From Luteococcus sp048595755 (lineage in GTDB: Bacteria; Actinomycetota; Actinomycetes; Propionibacteriales; Propionibacteriaceae): a stretch of DNA of 64,000 bases. Shown piece after piece: positions 1-8,472 of this stretch; positions within the stretch are counted from its first letter, which is position 1, and each line of letters opens with the position of its first letter. The notes under the pieces were generated by a model that had not been told where the DNA came from, did not search any database, and saw nothing but the letters and a program-made list of their open reading frames with translations. Location of the stretch: the NCBI RefSeq assembly GCF_048595755.1, contig NZ_CP184360.1, positions 744,001 through 808,000 on the forward strand. Reading direction: 5' to 3'. The position numbers and the translations under genes were made by a program.

Positions 1-1
1 G

Positions 2-547
2 GTGGGCATCGGCAACACCACCCCCGCCGCCGCGCTGGTGTGCGCCATGACCGGAGCCCTCCCGCAGGAGGTCGCCGGCCGAGGAGCCGGTGCCGACGAC
101 ACGATGTTGGCGCACAAGATCGACGTCATCCGGATCGGGCTCGAAAGGCACGGACTCGCCACCGGACGGGGAGCGCAGGACCCGCTGCGCACCCTGGCCT
201 GCGTGGGAGGTTTCGAGCACGCCGCCGTCGTGGGACTGCTGCTGGGCGCCGCCGAGGCGCGCGTCCCGGTGGTGCTCGACGGGGTGATCGCCTGTTCGGC
301 CGCGCTGGTGGCCGTCGCGCTCGAACCGAAGGTGCGGGGCTATCTGGTGGCCGGCCACGACGGCGCCGAACCCGCGATCCGCTGCGCCACCGGTTCCCTG
401 GGCTTGCGGCCGCTGCTCAGCCTGGGGCTACGGCTGGGCGAAGGCACCGGCGGTGCGCTGGCACTGCCGATCGTCGCCGCCGCGGCCAGGGTGCTGGGCG
501 AGATGGCCACCTTCGACGACGCCGGCGTCACCGAGGAGCACGCCTGA
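2..547 (+). CDS. cobT: Nicotinate-nucleotide:dimethylbenzimidazole phosphoribosyltransferase, C-terminal part
   Basis: This is the last ~181 codons of CobT, which transfers ribose phosphate from nicotinate mononucleotide to dimethylbenzimidazole to give alpha-ribazole phosphate, the lower-ligand precursor of cobalamin. The fragment opens with the family motif GIGNTTPAAAL. Further in are the glycine-rich stretch CVGGFEHAAVVG and DGVIACSAALVA, also typical of CobT. The family is usually about 350 residues long, so about half of the protein lies before the window; the GTG at position 2 is an internal codon and not a proven start. The stop overlaps the start of cobU (TGATG), which indicates translational coupling in a cobT-cobU-cobS operon. 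Confidence 0.9.
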   Translation: MGIGNTTPAAALVCAMTGALPQEVAGRGAGADDTMLAHKIDVIRIGLERHGLATGRGAQDPLRTLACVGGFEHAAVVGLLLGAAEARVPVVLDGVIACSAALVAVALEPKVRGYLVAGHDGAEPAIRCATGSLGLRPLLSLGLRLGEGTGGALALPIVAAAARVLGEMATFDDAGVTEEHA

Positions 548-1095
548 TGCGCACCCTCGTGCTGGGCGGCGCCCGGTCCGGCAAGTCGACACACGCCGAG
601 GCGCTGGCCGCTGCCGCCACCAGCGTCACCTATGTCGCCACCGCCGAGACCCGGCCCGACGACGCCGAGTGGGTGGAGCGGGTGGCCCTGCACCGGGCCA
701 GGCGCCCGTCGCACTGGCAGACAGTGGAGACCACCGACCTGGTGGGCGTGCTGGCCGGCCAGGGCGAGGTCACGCTGCTGGTGGACTGCCTGGGGGTCTG
801 GCTCACCCGGATGATGGACGAGTGCGGCATCTGGGACGAGCGCCCGCAACGCCATGCGGCGGCCCGGGAGGAATTGCAGACCCGGGTGGATGCCCTGGTC
901 AGGGCGGTGCAGGCCACGCAACGCGACGTGGTGCTGGTGAGCAATGAGGTGGGGCAGGGCGTGGTGCCGGCGCACTGGTCGGGGCGCTTCTTCCGCGACC
1001 AGCTGGGCATCCTGAACAGTCGCGTCGCCAGCGCCTGCGAGCGCGTGGTCTTCTGCATCGCGGGTATCCCGACGACGATCAAGCCGGGCGCCTGA
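547..1095 (+). CDS. cobU: Adenosylcobinamide kinase / adenosylcobinamide-phosphate guanylyltransferase
   Basis: CobU is the bifunctional enzyme that phosphorylates adenosylcobinamide and then adds GMP to give adenosylcobinamide-GDP, activating it for joining to alpha-ribazole. The 182-residue protein has the N-terminal P-loop GGARSGKST (residues ~7-15), a Walker B-like LLVDCLGVWL, and SNEVGQGVVP followed by RFFRDQLGILN, all family hallmarks. Length matches the usual ~180 residues. The ATG overlaps the cobT stop by one base, and its own stop overlaps the cobS start in the same way, so the three genes are very likely one transcript. It acts in the cytoplasm. Confidence 0.94.
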   Translation: MRTLVLGGARSGKSTHAEALAAAATSVTYVATAETRPDDAEWVERVALHRARRPSHWQTVETTDLVGVLAGQGEVTLLVDCLGVWLTRMMDECGIWDERPQRHAAAREELQTRVDALVRAVQATQRDVVLVSNEVGQGVVPAHWSGRFFRDQLGILNSRVASACERVVFCIAGIPTTIKPGA

Positions 1096-1880
1096 TGCGC
1101 TCCCTGCTGGCCGCGCTCGGCATGTTCACCATCCTTCCGGTGCCGCCCACCATGGAGCTGACTCCGCAATTGAACCGCCGGTTGATGCTGGCCTTCCCGT
1201 GGGCCGGGCTGGTGTGCGGTCTCATCGCGGGAGCCGCGGCTGGCCTGGTGCTGGTTTGCGGAGCCGGCAGCACGCTGGCCGCGATGGCCGGGCTGGCGGC
1301 ACTGACCGGTGTCACCGGCGCGATGCACATCGACGGGGTCGCCGACACCGCCGACGGGCTGGCCAGCCGCAAGGGCCCCGACGACGCGCTGGCCCTGATG
1401 AAACAGTCCGACATCGGCCCGATGGGGGTGGCCACCGCGGTGCTGGTGCTGCTCCTGCAGGCCGCCGCGCTGGCCTCCGAACCCGTCGCCGGAACCACCC
1501 TGGTGGCGGCGCTGACCTGCCTGCCGATGGTGGGACGCATCGCCGCGGTGCTGGCCACCGTCCGGGGCATCCCCGGCGCCCGGCCGGGCGGTTTCGGGTC
1601 GCTGTTCACCGGCATCACCCGCCCCTGGGCGGCCACCCTCGACGCCTCCCTGGTGCTGCTGACCTGCCTGGCCGCGGGATGGCTGGCCACGACGAACCCC
1701 TGTGTGGCGGGGGCCTTCGTCGGCGCGGCGACCCTGTCCTGGCTGGTGGGTTGGCGCTGGCAGCAGCACCTGCTGCGTCGGCTGGGTGGCTTGACCGGCG
1801 ACACCTTCGGGTCGCTGATCGAGGTCTCGCAGACCACCTTCGTGCTGGCCCTGGCGCTGGCGCTCGGGCTGGTGCCCTGA
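1095..1880 (+). CDS. cobS: Adenosylcobinamide-GDP ribazoletransferase (cobalamin synthase)
   Basis: CobS is the integral membrane enzyme that joins adenosylcobinamide-GDP to alpha-ribazole (phosphate), completing cobalamin. The 261-residue protein is strongly hydrophobic, with several membrane segments. It carries the acidic motif HIDGVADTADGLAS near residues 76-89, where the aspartates are expected to bind magnesium, followed by a conserved KGPDDALALMKQSDIGPMG region. Length fits the family (~250). It is the third gene of the overlapping cobT-cobU-cobS set. Cobalamin is the cofactor of methylmalonyl-CoA mutase, so it is linked in pathway terms to the mmd genes later in the window. Confidence 0.93.
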   Translation: MRSLLAALGMFTILPVPPTMELTPQLNRRLMLAFPWAGLVCGLIAGAAAGLVLVCGAGSTLAAMAGLAALTGVTGAMHIDGVADTADGLASRKGPDDALALMKQSDIGPMGVATAVLVLLLQAAALASEPVAGTTLVAALTCLPMVGRIAAVLATVRGIPGARPGGFGSLFTGITRPWAATLDASLVLLTCLAAGWLATTNPCVAGAFVGAATLSWLVGWRWQQHLLRRLGGLTGDTFGSLIEVSQTTFVLALALALGLVP

Positions 1881-1974
1881 AGGGCCTGCTGCGGGCCCGT
1901 CGGCACGGACCACTAGGCTGTTTGGTGACGCCGGAACCGCCGCACCAATGACGCAGCAGGAGGAAGGAGCCGCC

Positions 1975-3075
1975 GTGGCCGACGGAACCCCCACCCCGCC
2001 CGTCCCCGCAGGCCGGGAGGAGCCGCAGACCCGTTCCGTGCTGCTGCCACTGCGCGTCACCGTGGCACCGGTCAAGGCGCTGGCCACCATTCCCTTCGAC
2101 CGGCACGCCGACCACGTCTACACCGCGCTGGAACTGCACTACCTGGACCGCGGCGACGAACGCGGCTGGCGTGTGCTGGCCCACCGCCACGACCGGCACG
2201 TCGACGTCTACGACGGCGCCTCGCTCACGCTGGACCCCACCGAACGGTGCTCGGTCTACGGCAAGGGTGTGCGCCGCCACGTCACCACCCTGATACAGCA
2301 GGCGGCCCTGGAGGTGGACGAGAACGGCTGCGCCCACATCGCGATCACCTTCACCGACCTCTACGGCCGACGCATCAGCGTCGACGTGCAGGAGAAGGCC
2401 GCCAAGCCCAGCCAACCGACCCGGCTGCTCTCCACCACGGGCGCCACCGCCGATCGTCCCGGCAGCTTCCCGCTCTTCCTGTTCCGCACGGTCGACTTCG
2501 TCCGGCTGCGCCGCAGCACCCTGGACGTCACCATCGACGGTGCGGCCGTGGCGCTGGAACCCTTCCCCGCCCCGGTGCCCTTGGCCGGCGCACGCCGCAC
2601 CTACGTGAAGTACGCCACCGACGTCGACCTGCTGCACCTGTTCCCCACCGACGAGCATCACCTGCGCACCGTGACCGTCACCGACGGCGTCCACCTGCGC
2701 GGCGAGGTGGCCTACCACTTCGAGGGTGAGGCGCTGGCGCGCATCGTGGTGCGCGGCACCGAGGTGACCTTCACCCCGCCACTGGACCTGCACCGCCCCG
2801 GCAAGGGACGCGTCGAGGTGGTCTCGCGGCCCGGGATGGGCGTGGTGGGCGGCAGCTACCGCGCCAAGGCGTCACAGGGCAGCGCACGGTTCACACTGCA
2901 GATAGACAAGGTGCGCGTCCCGCAGCAGGGGTCGCGCTCGCACCGGATCTTCGTCAACGACCGCAGCCGGTTCGGCCGCTGGCCCCGTCGCTACCGCTTC
3001 GCCGCCCGCTACGACCTCTCCGAGGGTACCGTGGATGCCCGGTGGACCAATCGTCGAGACCCGGAGCCACGCTGA
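1975..3075 (+). CDS. Hypothetical protein, 366 residues
   Basis: I do not recognise this protein. It has no signal peptide and no obvious membrane segment. It is rich in short beta-like segments and in Asp, Arg, His and Val, with a basic, Arg-rich C-terminus. The GTG start at 1975 is preferred over an in-frame ATG at 1948 because a strong ribosome-binding site (AGGAGGAAGGAG, from 1959) lies a few bases before it and inside the longer reading frame. It follows cobS by 94 bp on the same strand and precedes serC, so it may form its own unit. No catalytic motif was identified, and no function is proposed. Confidence 0.7.
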   Translation: MADGTPTPPVPAGREEPQTRSVLLPLRVTVAPVKALATIPFDRHADHVYTALELHYLDRGDERGWRVLAHRHDRHVDVYDGASLTLDPTERCSVYGKGVRRHVTTLIQQAALEVDENGCAHIAITFTDLYGRRISVDVQEKAAKPSQPTRLLSTTGATADRPGSFPLFLFRTVDFVRLRRSTLDVTIDGAAVALEPFPAPVPLAGARRTYVKYATDVDLLHLFPTDEHHLRTVTVTDGVHLRGEVAYHFEGEALARIVVRGTEVTFTPPLDLHRPGKGRVEVVSRPGMGVVGGSYRAKASQGSARFTLQIDKVRVPQQGSRSHRIFVNDRSRFGRWPRRYRFAARYDLSEGTVDARWTNRRDPEPR

Positions 3076-3077
3076 GA

Positions 3078-3129
3078 CGTCCGAGCACTGGGCGTCCGAG
3101 CACTGGGCGTCCGAGCACTGGGCGTCCGA
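3078..3129. repeat. 15-bp tandem repeat, about 3.5 units
   Basis: The unit CGTCCGAGCACTGGG occurs three times without change (3078-3092, 3093-3107, 3108-3122), followed by a partial fourth unit. It starts two bases after the stop codon of the upstream gene and lies in the gap before serC. No function is visible; it looks like slipped-strand expansion. Confidence 0.9.
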
Positions 3130-3203
3130 ACCGCGGTGCGGGGTGCGCGACGGCCCCGTGACGCGAAAGACTGGCGGGGCATCCCGACCCCGAAAGGTTC
3201 CCC

Positions 3204-4325
3204 GTGACCGAGCCCACCATTCCCGCTGAACTGCTGCCCGCCGATGGACACTTCGGCGCCGGCCCGTCCAAGGTGCGCCCCGAACAGGTGACGGCGCTGG
3301 CCACCCGGGGGGCTCGACTGCTGGGTGGCTCCCACCGCCAGCCGCCGGTGAAGAAGCTGGTCCAGAGCGTGCAGGAGGGCCTCGCCGAGCTCTTCCAGAT
3401 GCCCGACGGCTACCAGGTGGTGCTCGGCAATGGCGGCGCCACTGCCTTCTGGGACATCGCCACCTTCGGCCTGGTCCGCGAACGCTCCCAGCACCTGGTG
3501 CTCGGCGAGTTCAGCCGCAAGTTCTGCAAGGAGACCACCAAGGCTCCCTTCCTGGCGCAGCCGGAGGTCGTCGAGGTGCCCTCCGGGCAGGGCGTGGCTG
3601 CGCACGCCACGGCCGGCATCGACGTCTACGCCTGGCCCCACAACGAGACCTCCACCGGCGTGATGCTGCCGGTGCAGCGGGTCGAGGGCGCCGACGACGA
3701 CGCACTCGTGGTGGTGGACGCCACCTCCGGCGCCGCGGGCCTGGGCGTCGACCTGACCCAGTGCGACGTCTACTACTTCAGCCCCCAGAAGGGTTTCGCC
3801 AGCGAGGGTGGGTTGTGGTTCGCCATCATGAGCCCCCGCGCCCTGGAACGCGCCCGCCAGATCGCCGCCACCGACCGCTGGATCCCCGACTTCCTCAGCC
3901 TGACCACGGCCATCGACAACTCCGCCAAGAACCAGACCTACAACACTCCCTCGATCGCGACGCTGATCCTGATGGACGAGCAGGTGCAGTGGCTCAACCA
4001 GCAGGGAGGCCTGGCCTGGGCCGACGCCCGCACCAAGGAGTCCAGCCGTCGGCTCTACGAGTGGGCCGAGCAGACCGAATGGGCCACCCCCTTCGTCGCC
4101 GACCCGGCCTACCGCTCCCAGGTGGTCGGCACGGTCGACCTCGCCGAGTCCATCGACGCAGCTGCGGTGGTGAAGGCACTGGCCGCCAACGGGGTGCTCG
4201 ACGTCTTCCCCTACCGCGCCCTGAAGCGCAACCAGATCCGGGTGGGCATGTTCCCGGCCGTCGAGCCCGAGGACGTCTCGGCCCTGACGCGCTGCGTCGA
4301 GTACGTCGTCGACCAGCTGGGCTGA
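3204..4325 (+). CDS. serC: Phosphoserine aminotransferase
   Basis: SerC is the PLP-dependent enzyme that converts 3-phosphohydroxypyruvate and glutamate to phosphoserine, the second step of serine synthesis; it can also serve pyridoxine synthesis. The 373-residue protein has the actinobacterial N-terminus FGAGPSKVRPEQ, the phosphate/PLP-binding stretch LGNGGATAFWD, and the cofactor lysine in YYFSPQKGFASEGG near residue 196. Length is that of the actinobacterial subfamily. The start is GTG, with GAAAGG seven bases upstream. It appears to be a single-gene unit, closed by a strong hairpin just after the stop. Confidence 0.95.
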   Translation: MTEPTIPAELLPADGHFGAGPSKVRPEQVTALATRGARLLGGSHRQPPVKKLVQSVQEGLAELFQMPDGYQVVLGNGGATAFWDIATFGLVRERSQHLVLGEFSRKFCKETTKAPFLAQPEVVEVPSGQGVAAHATAGIDVYAWPHNETSTGVMLPVQRVEGADDDALVVVDATSGAAGLGVDLTQCDVYYFSPQKGFASEGGLWFAIMSPRALERARQIAATDRWIPDFLSLTTAIDNSAKNQTYNTPSIATLILMDEQVQWLNQQGGLAWADARTKESSRRLYEWAEQTEWATPFVADPAYRSQVVGTVDLAESIDAAAVVKALAANGVLDVFPYRALKRNQIRVGMFPAVEPEDVSALTRCVEYVVDQLG

Positions 4326-4347
4326 CCCGAACACCTGACCTCCCACC

Positions 4348-4383
4348 ACGTCCCCCGGATCCCACCATGGGATCCGGGGACGT
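4348..4383 (+). terminator. Rho-independent-type terminator of serC
   Basis: A 16-17 bp stem (ACGTCCCCCGGATCCCA against TGGGATCCGGGGACGT, one bulged C) with a three-base loop lies 22 bp after the serC stop. There is no run of T afterwards, as is common in high-GC actinobacteria. Confidence 0.8.
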
Positions 4384-4417
4384 CTGCGTCATGACCACCC
4401 GGGCGTCGCGACGGCCA

Positions 4418-4510
4418 ACTCCGCAGATCGGCCACGGTTGGGGCTGCCATCCAGCCGGGTGAGCGGTACCGGCCGCCGGTGCCGGGCAGCGCGGGGTCGA
4501 CTTGCGGAGC
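4418..4510. repeat. Intergenic terminal-inverted-repeat element, copy A
   Basis: Left end ACTCCGCAGATCGGCCACG and right end GTCGACTTGCGGAG are inverted copies of one another and match the ends of four other copies in this window (4847, 7613, 16371, 20336). The ~65-bp interior differs between copies. It lies between serC and the 51-residue small gene. No coding capacity is evident. Confidence 0.75.
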
Positions 4511-4652
4511 TCGGGTGCGGAAGGTCCCAGCCCGCGCCCAGCACCGGCACAGGCCGGACACAGCCTCCGCTCCTTCCATGGAGACATCACCGATCCCGCC
4601 ACGAGGTGGCGGGCACACCTCGGCCCGATGGCCAGACACGAAGGAGATCACC

Positions 4653-4808
4653 ATGAAGCAGACCAGCGGCCACCAGGCCCACACCGAGCAGACCGTCACC
4701 ACCCTCACCCCCACCGCCATCGCGTGGTTGCTGCGCAATCGCCGCATCGACGGCCGCAGCGTGCGGGTCGGTCAACGCGGCCCCCAGATCCACCTGGTCC
4801 TGGCCTGA
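4653..4808 (+). CDS. Small hypothetical protein, 51 residues
   Basis: The ATG at 4653 has a good ribosome-binding site (AAGGAGAT, 4641-4648). The encoded 51-residue protein is polar and basic, with a Thr-rich N-terminal half and a C-terminal part reading IAWLLRNRRIDGRSVRVGQRG. I do not recognise it; the C-terminal half resembles a small nucleic-acid-binding fold in composition only, which is inference. The gene lies between repeat copies A (4418) and B (4847), each within about 150 bp, which may mean the three moved or were rearranged together. Confidence 0.6.
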   Translation: MKQTSGHQAHTEQTVTTLTPTAIAWLLRNRRIDGRSVRVGQRGPQIHLVLA

Positions 4809-4846
4809 CCTCTCTGGGCCGGTCCCCGTGGCAGCCCTGGGTGTCG

Positions 4847-4939
4847 GACTCCGCAAATCAGCCACGAGAGGATCACCCGTCCTCCACACGCCACGGCACC
4901 GGGCGCGTGGAGGCGAACGCGAGGTCGGTTTGCGGAGTT
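4847..4939. repeat. Intergenic terminal-inverted-repeat element, copy B
   Basis: Left end GACTCCGCAAATCAGCCACG and right end GGTCGGTTTGCGGAGT match the other copies. This 93-bp copy lies between the convergent 3' ends of the 51-residue small gene and hrpB. The interior includes its own inverted pair (CCTCCACACGCC with GGCGCGTGGAGG, imperfect), so it could fold into a branched hairpin. Confidence 0.8.
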
Positions 4940-5011
4940 CGCCCGGGCAGAGCCCCGGCCCGGGCTCCCAGAACATCCGCTGGAAGGCGCCGGCCGCTGA
5001 CCCCGCCGGGC

Positions 5012-7570
5012 TCAGCGGCCGGACCGGGTGGTTCCGCGACGTGGTGGAGCAGTCAGCGGGTCCTCCGGCCAGGGGTGCTTGAGGTAGCGGCCACGATTCT
5101 CCGCGCGCACCCCCGGGTAGGCATTGGTCCAGAAGGAGGCCAGGTCATCGGTGATGGCCAGGGGCCGCTGCGCCGGGCTGAGCAGGTGCATCAGCACCGG
5201 AACCTTCCCGTCGACGATCCGCGGGGTCTGCAGCAGGCCGAAACACTCCTGCAGCTTCACCGCCAACACGACCCTGGCCTCGGGGTCGTCGGGATAGTCG
5301 AGCCGGATCCTGGATCCGGTGGGCACCTCCAACCGCTCGGGAACCAACTCGTCCAGGCGGCCCGCCTCCGGCCAGGGCAAGAGCCGTCGCAGGGCGCTGG
5401 TGAGGTCGAGGCGTGAGGCCGATCCGCCACGGGCCAGCTGGTCGAGTTCTGGCCCGAGCCATTCGTCGACGCGCTCCAACAAGGAGGCCTCGTCCATCGC
5501 GGGCCACGGCTCCCCGATGACGTGGTGCAGCAGCGCCAGGCGACGTCGTAACGCCAGCGCCGACTCCGGCCAGACGAGCATCCCGTGTCCGTCGAGGCCC
5601 AGGCCCCGGCTGCGCAGGGCCTCGGCCACGGCCGCCCGGCCAAGCTCGGGTGTGGGCTGCACCGGCGTGGCCGCCAGTTCGATGGCTCCCAGCAGCTCGA
5701 GCCGGCGGGCGGTGACGCGACCGTCGCTGCCCCATGTGGCGCGGTCGGTCGTCCTCCGCAATCCGGCCCCCGCCTCCTCCGCCGTCTCCCGGCTGATCGC
5801 CACGGCCGCCCGCACCACCGCACCCGATCCGTCGCCCGTGTCGCGACGACCCATCTGCGCCACGGCCAGCCATTCCTGCCCGGCCAGCCGTGAACCGCGT
5901 TCCAGGACCACCCCGGTACCCGAGGCCAACAGGTAGGCGGTGGACTCGGGGCCGCCGCGCCGACGAGCGATCCGGTCCGGATGGGCCAGGGCCACCAGCA
6001 ACCCCAAGGCCTGCGCTTCGGGCACCTGGCCGCCGCCCTGCGCACCGTGTGCGTGCGAACGCTCGGCCAGTGAGAACAGGCGATCGGCCTCATGCCTCCA
6101 CCGTTTGGCCGCCGGCCCCGATCCGCGACGAAGCTCCCGCAGCAATGCCTCCAGGTCACCGCCGGGAGCGCGTTCGTCACTGGCCAGCAGCGCCACCAGC
6201 TCCGCCGCCCGGTGGGCCCCGACGCGAGGGGCTCCGTCGATGAGCGCCCTGGCCAGCCGCGGGTCGGCGGGCACCCGGGCCATCGCGCGGCCGCGCGCGG
6301 TGGGGCGGCCGGCCTCGTCGATGGCCTGCAGGGCACGCAGGCCGTCCATCGCCAGCTCCAGCGACGCGGGCGGCGGCGGATCGGGCAGGGCCATGCCCTC
6401 GCCGCCGGGCGCACCCCAGCAGGCCAGGTCCAGGGCGGCGCTGGTGAGGTCTGCGGTGGCGATCGCCGGGGTGGTGAAGCGACGCATCCGCGGCCAGTCA
6501 CTCTCGGGGAAGCATCGCACGGCCAGCCCCGGCCCAAGCCGGGCGGCGCGGCCGGCGCGCTGTTCGGCGCTGGCGCGGGCTTCGCTGACGGTGACCAGCC
6601 CGCTCATGCCACGGCCGACGTCGAAGCGAGGTTCCCGGGCCAGCCCGGCGTCGACGACGATCCGCACGTCGGGGACGGTCAGCGACGACTCGGCCACCGA
6701 GGTGGCGACGATCACGCGTCGTCCGGGGCGGGCGGAGAGCACCGCGTCCTGCTGTCGCGCCTCCAGCGACCCGTGCAGGACGTCGGCCTCGATCCCCTTG
6801 CCACGCAGGCGTTGCGCCACCTGCTCGGTCTCCCACGCGCCGGGCACGAAGACCAGCACGCTGCCCTGGTCGTGCTGGGTGAGCGCCTGCGCGGCCGTGT
6901 TGGCGACGTGGTCGAGGAAGGGGTGCGTGACACCGCGCGGGCCCAGCCGTTGCGTCCCGGGTGGGGCTGGTTGCCAGCGCACCTCGAGGGGATGCAGGTC
7001 GGCCTGCACCGCGACGACGGGGGCCGGTGCCCCGTCGCCCAGCAGAGCTGCCCAGCGTTCGGCGTCCAGGGTGGCAGACATCACCACGACGGCCAGCTCG
7101 GGACGCAACTCGCGCAGTTCACGGACCATCGCGAAGGCCAGGTCCGAGTCCAGGGCACGTTCGTGCACCTCGTCGAGCACCACCGCTGCCACGTCCTCCA
7201 GGCCGGGGTCGTTGAGCAGGCGACGGACCAGGACTCCGGTGGTCACGAATTCCACGCGGGTGGTGCTGCGGGTGCGGGTCTCACCGCGCACGCTGAAGCC
7301 CACCTCGTCGCCCAGCCTCGTGCCCGACAGCTGGGCCAGGCGTCGAGCCGCGGCGCGTGCCGCGATACGACGCGGTTGGGTGACCACCACGCGGCCACGC
7401 GCCCCCAACTGGTCGATGTGGTTCGCCACCAAGGGCGGCACCAGGGTGGTCTTGCCGGTGCCGGGCGGGGCCTGCACCACCACGACGCCGCCCCGCAGCC
7501 TGTCGTCCAGCTCGCCCCGGGCAGCCAGGACCGGCAGCCCGGCACCAATCTGGTCCAGACGAAAGAGCAT
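5012..7570 (-). CDS. hrpB: ATP-dependent helicase HrpB
   Basis: This is a DEAH/DExH-box superfamily 2 helicase of the HrpB type, a cytoplasmic nucleic-acid helicase whose physiological role is poorly defined. The 852-residue protein has the P-loop APPGTGKTT (residues ~35-43), motif Ia TQPRRIAARAAA, the DEVH box in VVLDEVHERALDSDL, motif III MSATLD, and motif VI EQRAGRAARLGPG, followed by the ratchet and HrpB-specific C-terminal regions (EWLGPELDQLARGG near the end). Length matches the family (~820-850). The frame is open further upstream, but the ATG at 7570 gives the typical HrpB N-terminus (LFRLDQIGAGLPV). It is monocistronic and lies between repeat copies B and C. Confidence 0.92.
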   Translation of the reverse strand: MLFRLDQIGAGLPVLAARGELDDRLRGGVVVVQAPPGTGKTTLVPPLVANHIDQLGARGRVVVTQPRRIAARAAARRLAQLSGTRLGDEVGFSVRGETRTRSTTRVEFVTTGVLVRRLLNDPGLEDVAAVVLDEVHERALDSDLAFAMVRELRELRPELAVVVMSATLDAERWAALLGDGAPAPVVAVQADLHPLEVRWQPAPPGTQRLGPRGVTHPFLDHVANTAAQALTQHDQGSVLVFVPGAWETEQVAQRLRGKGIEADVLHGSLEARQQDAVLSARPGRRVIVATSVAESSLTVPDVRIVVDAGLAREPRFDVGRGMSGLVTVSEARASAEQRAGRAARLGPGLAVRCFPESDWPRMRRFTTPAIATADLTSAALDLACWGAPGGEGMALPDPPPPASLELAMDGLRALQAIDEAGRPTARGRAMARVPADPRLARALIDGAPRVGAHRAAELVALLASDERAPGGDLEALLRELRRGSGPAAKRWRHEADRLFSLAERSHAHGAQGGGQVPEAQALGLLVALAHPDRIARRRGGPESTAYLLASGTGVVLERGSRLAGQEWLAVAQMGRRDTGDGSGAVVRAAVAISRETAEEAGAGLRRTTDRATWGSDGRVTARRLELLGAIELAATPVQPTPELGRAAVAEALRSRGLGLDGHGMLVWPESALALRRRLALLHHVIGEPWPAMDEASLLERVDEWLGPELDQLARGGSASRLDLTSALRRLLPWPEAGRLDELVPERLEVPTGSRIRLDYPDDPEARVVLAVKLQECFGLLQTPRIVDGKVPVLMHLLSPAQRPLAITDDLASFWTNAYPGVRAENRGRYLKHPWPEDPLTAPPRRGTTRSGR

Positions 7571-7612
7571 GGGTCCAGTCTGGCAGCAGCATCGGAGCCG
7601 GTGCCGAGCGCC

Positions 7613-7707
7613 GGACTCCGCAGATCGACCACGCCTGCGCCCTCCACGGCGGCACCCCGCGGGGGAAGGGCCGCGAGGAGTCGACGAAAGGTCGTTCTGC
7701 GGAGTCC
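7613..7707. repeat. Intergenic terminal-inverted-repeat element, copy C
   Basis: GGACTCCGCAGATCGACCACG-like left end (only its first 20 bases are conserved) and right end GGTCGTTCTGCGGAGTCC. This copy sits between the divergent starts of hrpB and the DinB-like gene, so it would be in the 5' leader or promoter region of hrpB. Confidence 0.8.
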
Positions 7708-7740
7708 GTCCCCGAAGCCCAGCCACGTGGCCCGTGGGCG

Positions 7741-7788
7741 CGTCCCCGCTGGGGTACGTCCCCGCTGGGGCGCGTCCCCGCTGGGGCG
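7741..7788. repeat. 16-bp tandem repeat, three units
   Basis: Three units of CGTCCCCGCTGGGG plus two variable bases, at 7741, 7757 and 7773. Each unit contains the small palindrome CCCCGCTGGGG. The array ends about 30 bp before the DinB-like start codon, just upstream of a probable -10 hexamer, so unit number could affect the promoter. Confidence 0.85.
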
Positions 7789-7805
7789 AATGGCCCCGGT
7801 CCGGA

Positions 7806-7811
7806 TAGCGT
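7806..7811 (+). promoter_or_regulatory. Probable -10 hexamer of a leaderless promoter
   Basis: TAGCGT ends six bases before the ATG at 7818, and no ribosome-binding site is present. This spacing puts the transcription start on or next to the start codon, the arrangement expected for leaderless mRNA, which is common in actinobacteria. Confidence 0.5.
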
Positions 7812-7817
7812 GAAGCC

Positions 7818-8441
7818 ATGAGTGACGCCGCCCATGCCGCCGGCAGCCCCGGCACCAAGGCCCTACTGCTGAACTACCTGCAGACGCAACGCGAATCTGT
7901 GCTGTGGAAGGTGGAAGGGCTGGAGGAATCCGCCCTGCGCACGCCTCACAGCCCCACCGGCACCAACCTCCTTGGCCTGGTGAAGCACCTCACGTCGGTG
8001 GAGTGGGGCTGCTTCCAGATGGCCTTCGGACGCCCGGTGCCCGACCTTCCGCAGCTGCGCCCCGACGCCGATCGGCTGCTCGACTTCTACGCCACCACCG
8101 ACGAGACGCCCTCCCAGCTCGTGCAGGGTTACCGCGACGCGATCGAGGCGGCGAACCAGACCATCGCGGAGTTGGAGCTCACCGCACCCGCCCAGGTGCC
8201 GTGGTGGAACGAACCGACCACCCTGGAGCACCTGTTGGTGCACGTCACCGCCGAGACCGCCCGCCACGCGGGGCATGCCGACATCGTTCGGGAGCTGGTG
8301 GACGGGCAGGTTGGGCTCACCCGCACCAATCCGAACCTGGCCCTCGACCCGGACCGCAGCGATGAGCACCTGACCTTCCTGCGCACTCTGGCCAAGCAGG
8401 CCCAGGTGGGCGGGCTGGGCACCACCGAACCCACCCACTGA
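7818..8441 (+). CDS. DinB / DUF664-family protein
   Basis: This 207-residue protein resembles the DinB-like four-helix proteins of actinobacteria, a superfamily that includes metal-binding, thiol-dependent (often mycothiol-dependent) transferases. Visible features are the N-terminal LLNYLQTQRESVLWKVEGL, then LGLVKHLTSVEWGCFQ, and a distal HVTAETARHAGHADIVREL. The histidines in KHLTSVEWG and in TARHAGHAD would form the usual metal site. The substrate is unknown. It precedes the Cof phosphatase by 31 bp and may share its transcript. The start has no Shine-Dalgarno sequence and is probably leaderless. Confidence 0.8.
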   Translation: MSDAAHAAGSPGTKALLLNYLQTQRESVLWKVEGLEESALRTPHSPTGTNLLGLVKHLTSVEWGCFQMAFGRPVPDLPQLRPDADRLLDFYATTDETPSQLVQGYRDAIEAANQTIAELELTAPAQVPWWNEPTTLEHLLVHVTAETARHAGHADIVRELVDGQVGLTRTNPNLALDPDRSDEHLTFLRTLAKQAQVGGLGTTEPTH

Positions 8442-8472
8442 CCACCCCCCAAGGCTGACCCCAAGGAATTCC

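Noticed and set aside
4502..5416. Plus-strand open frame of 304 codons across the 51-residue gene, repeat B and the hrpB end
   Set aside because: It crosses two repeats and overlaps real genes on both strands; translation is low complexity.
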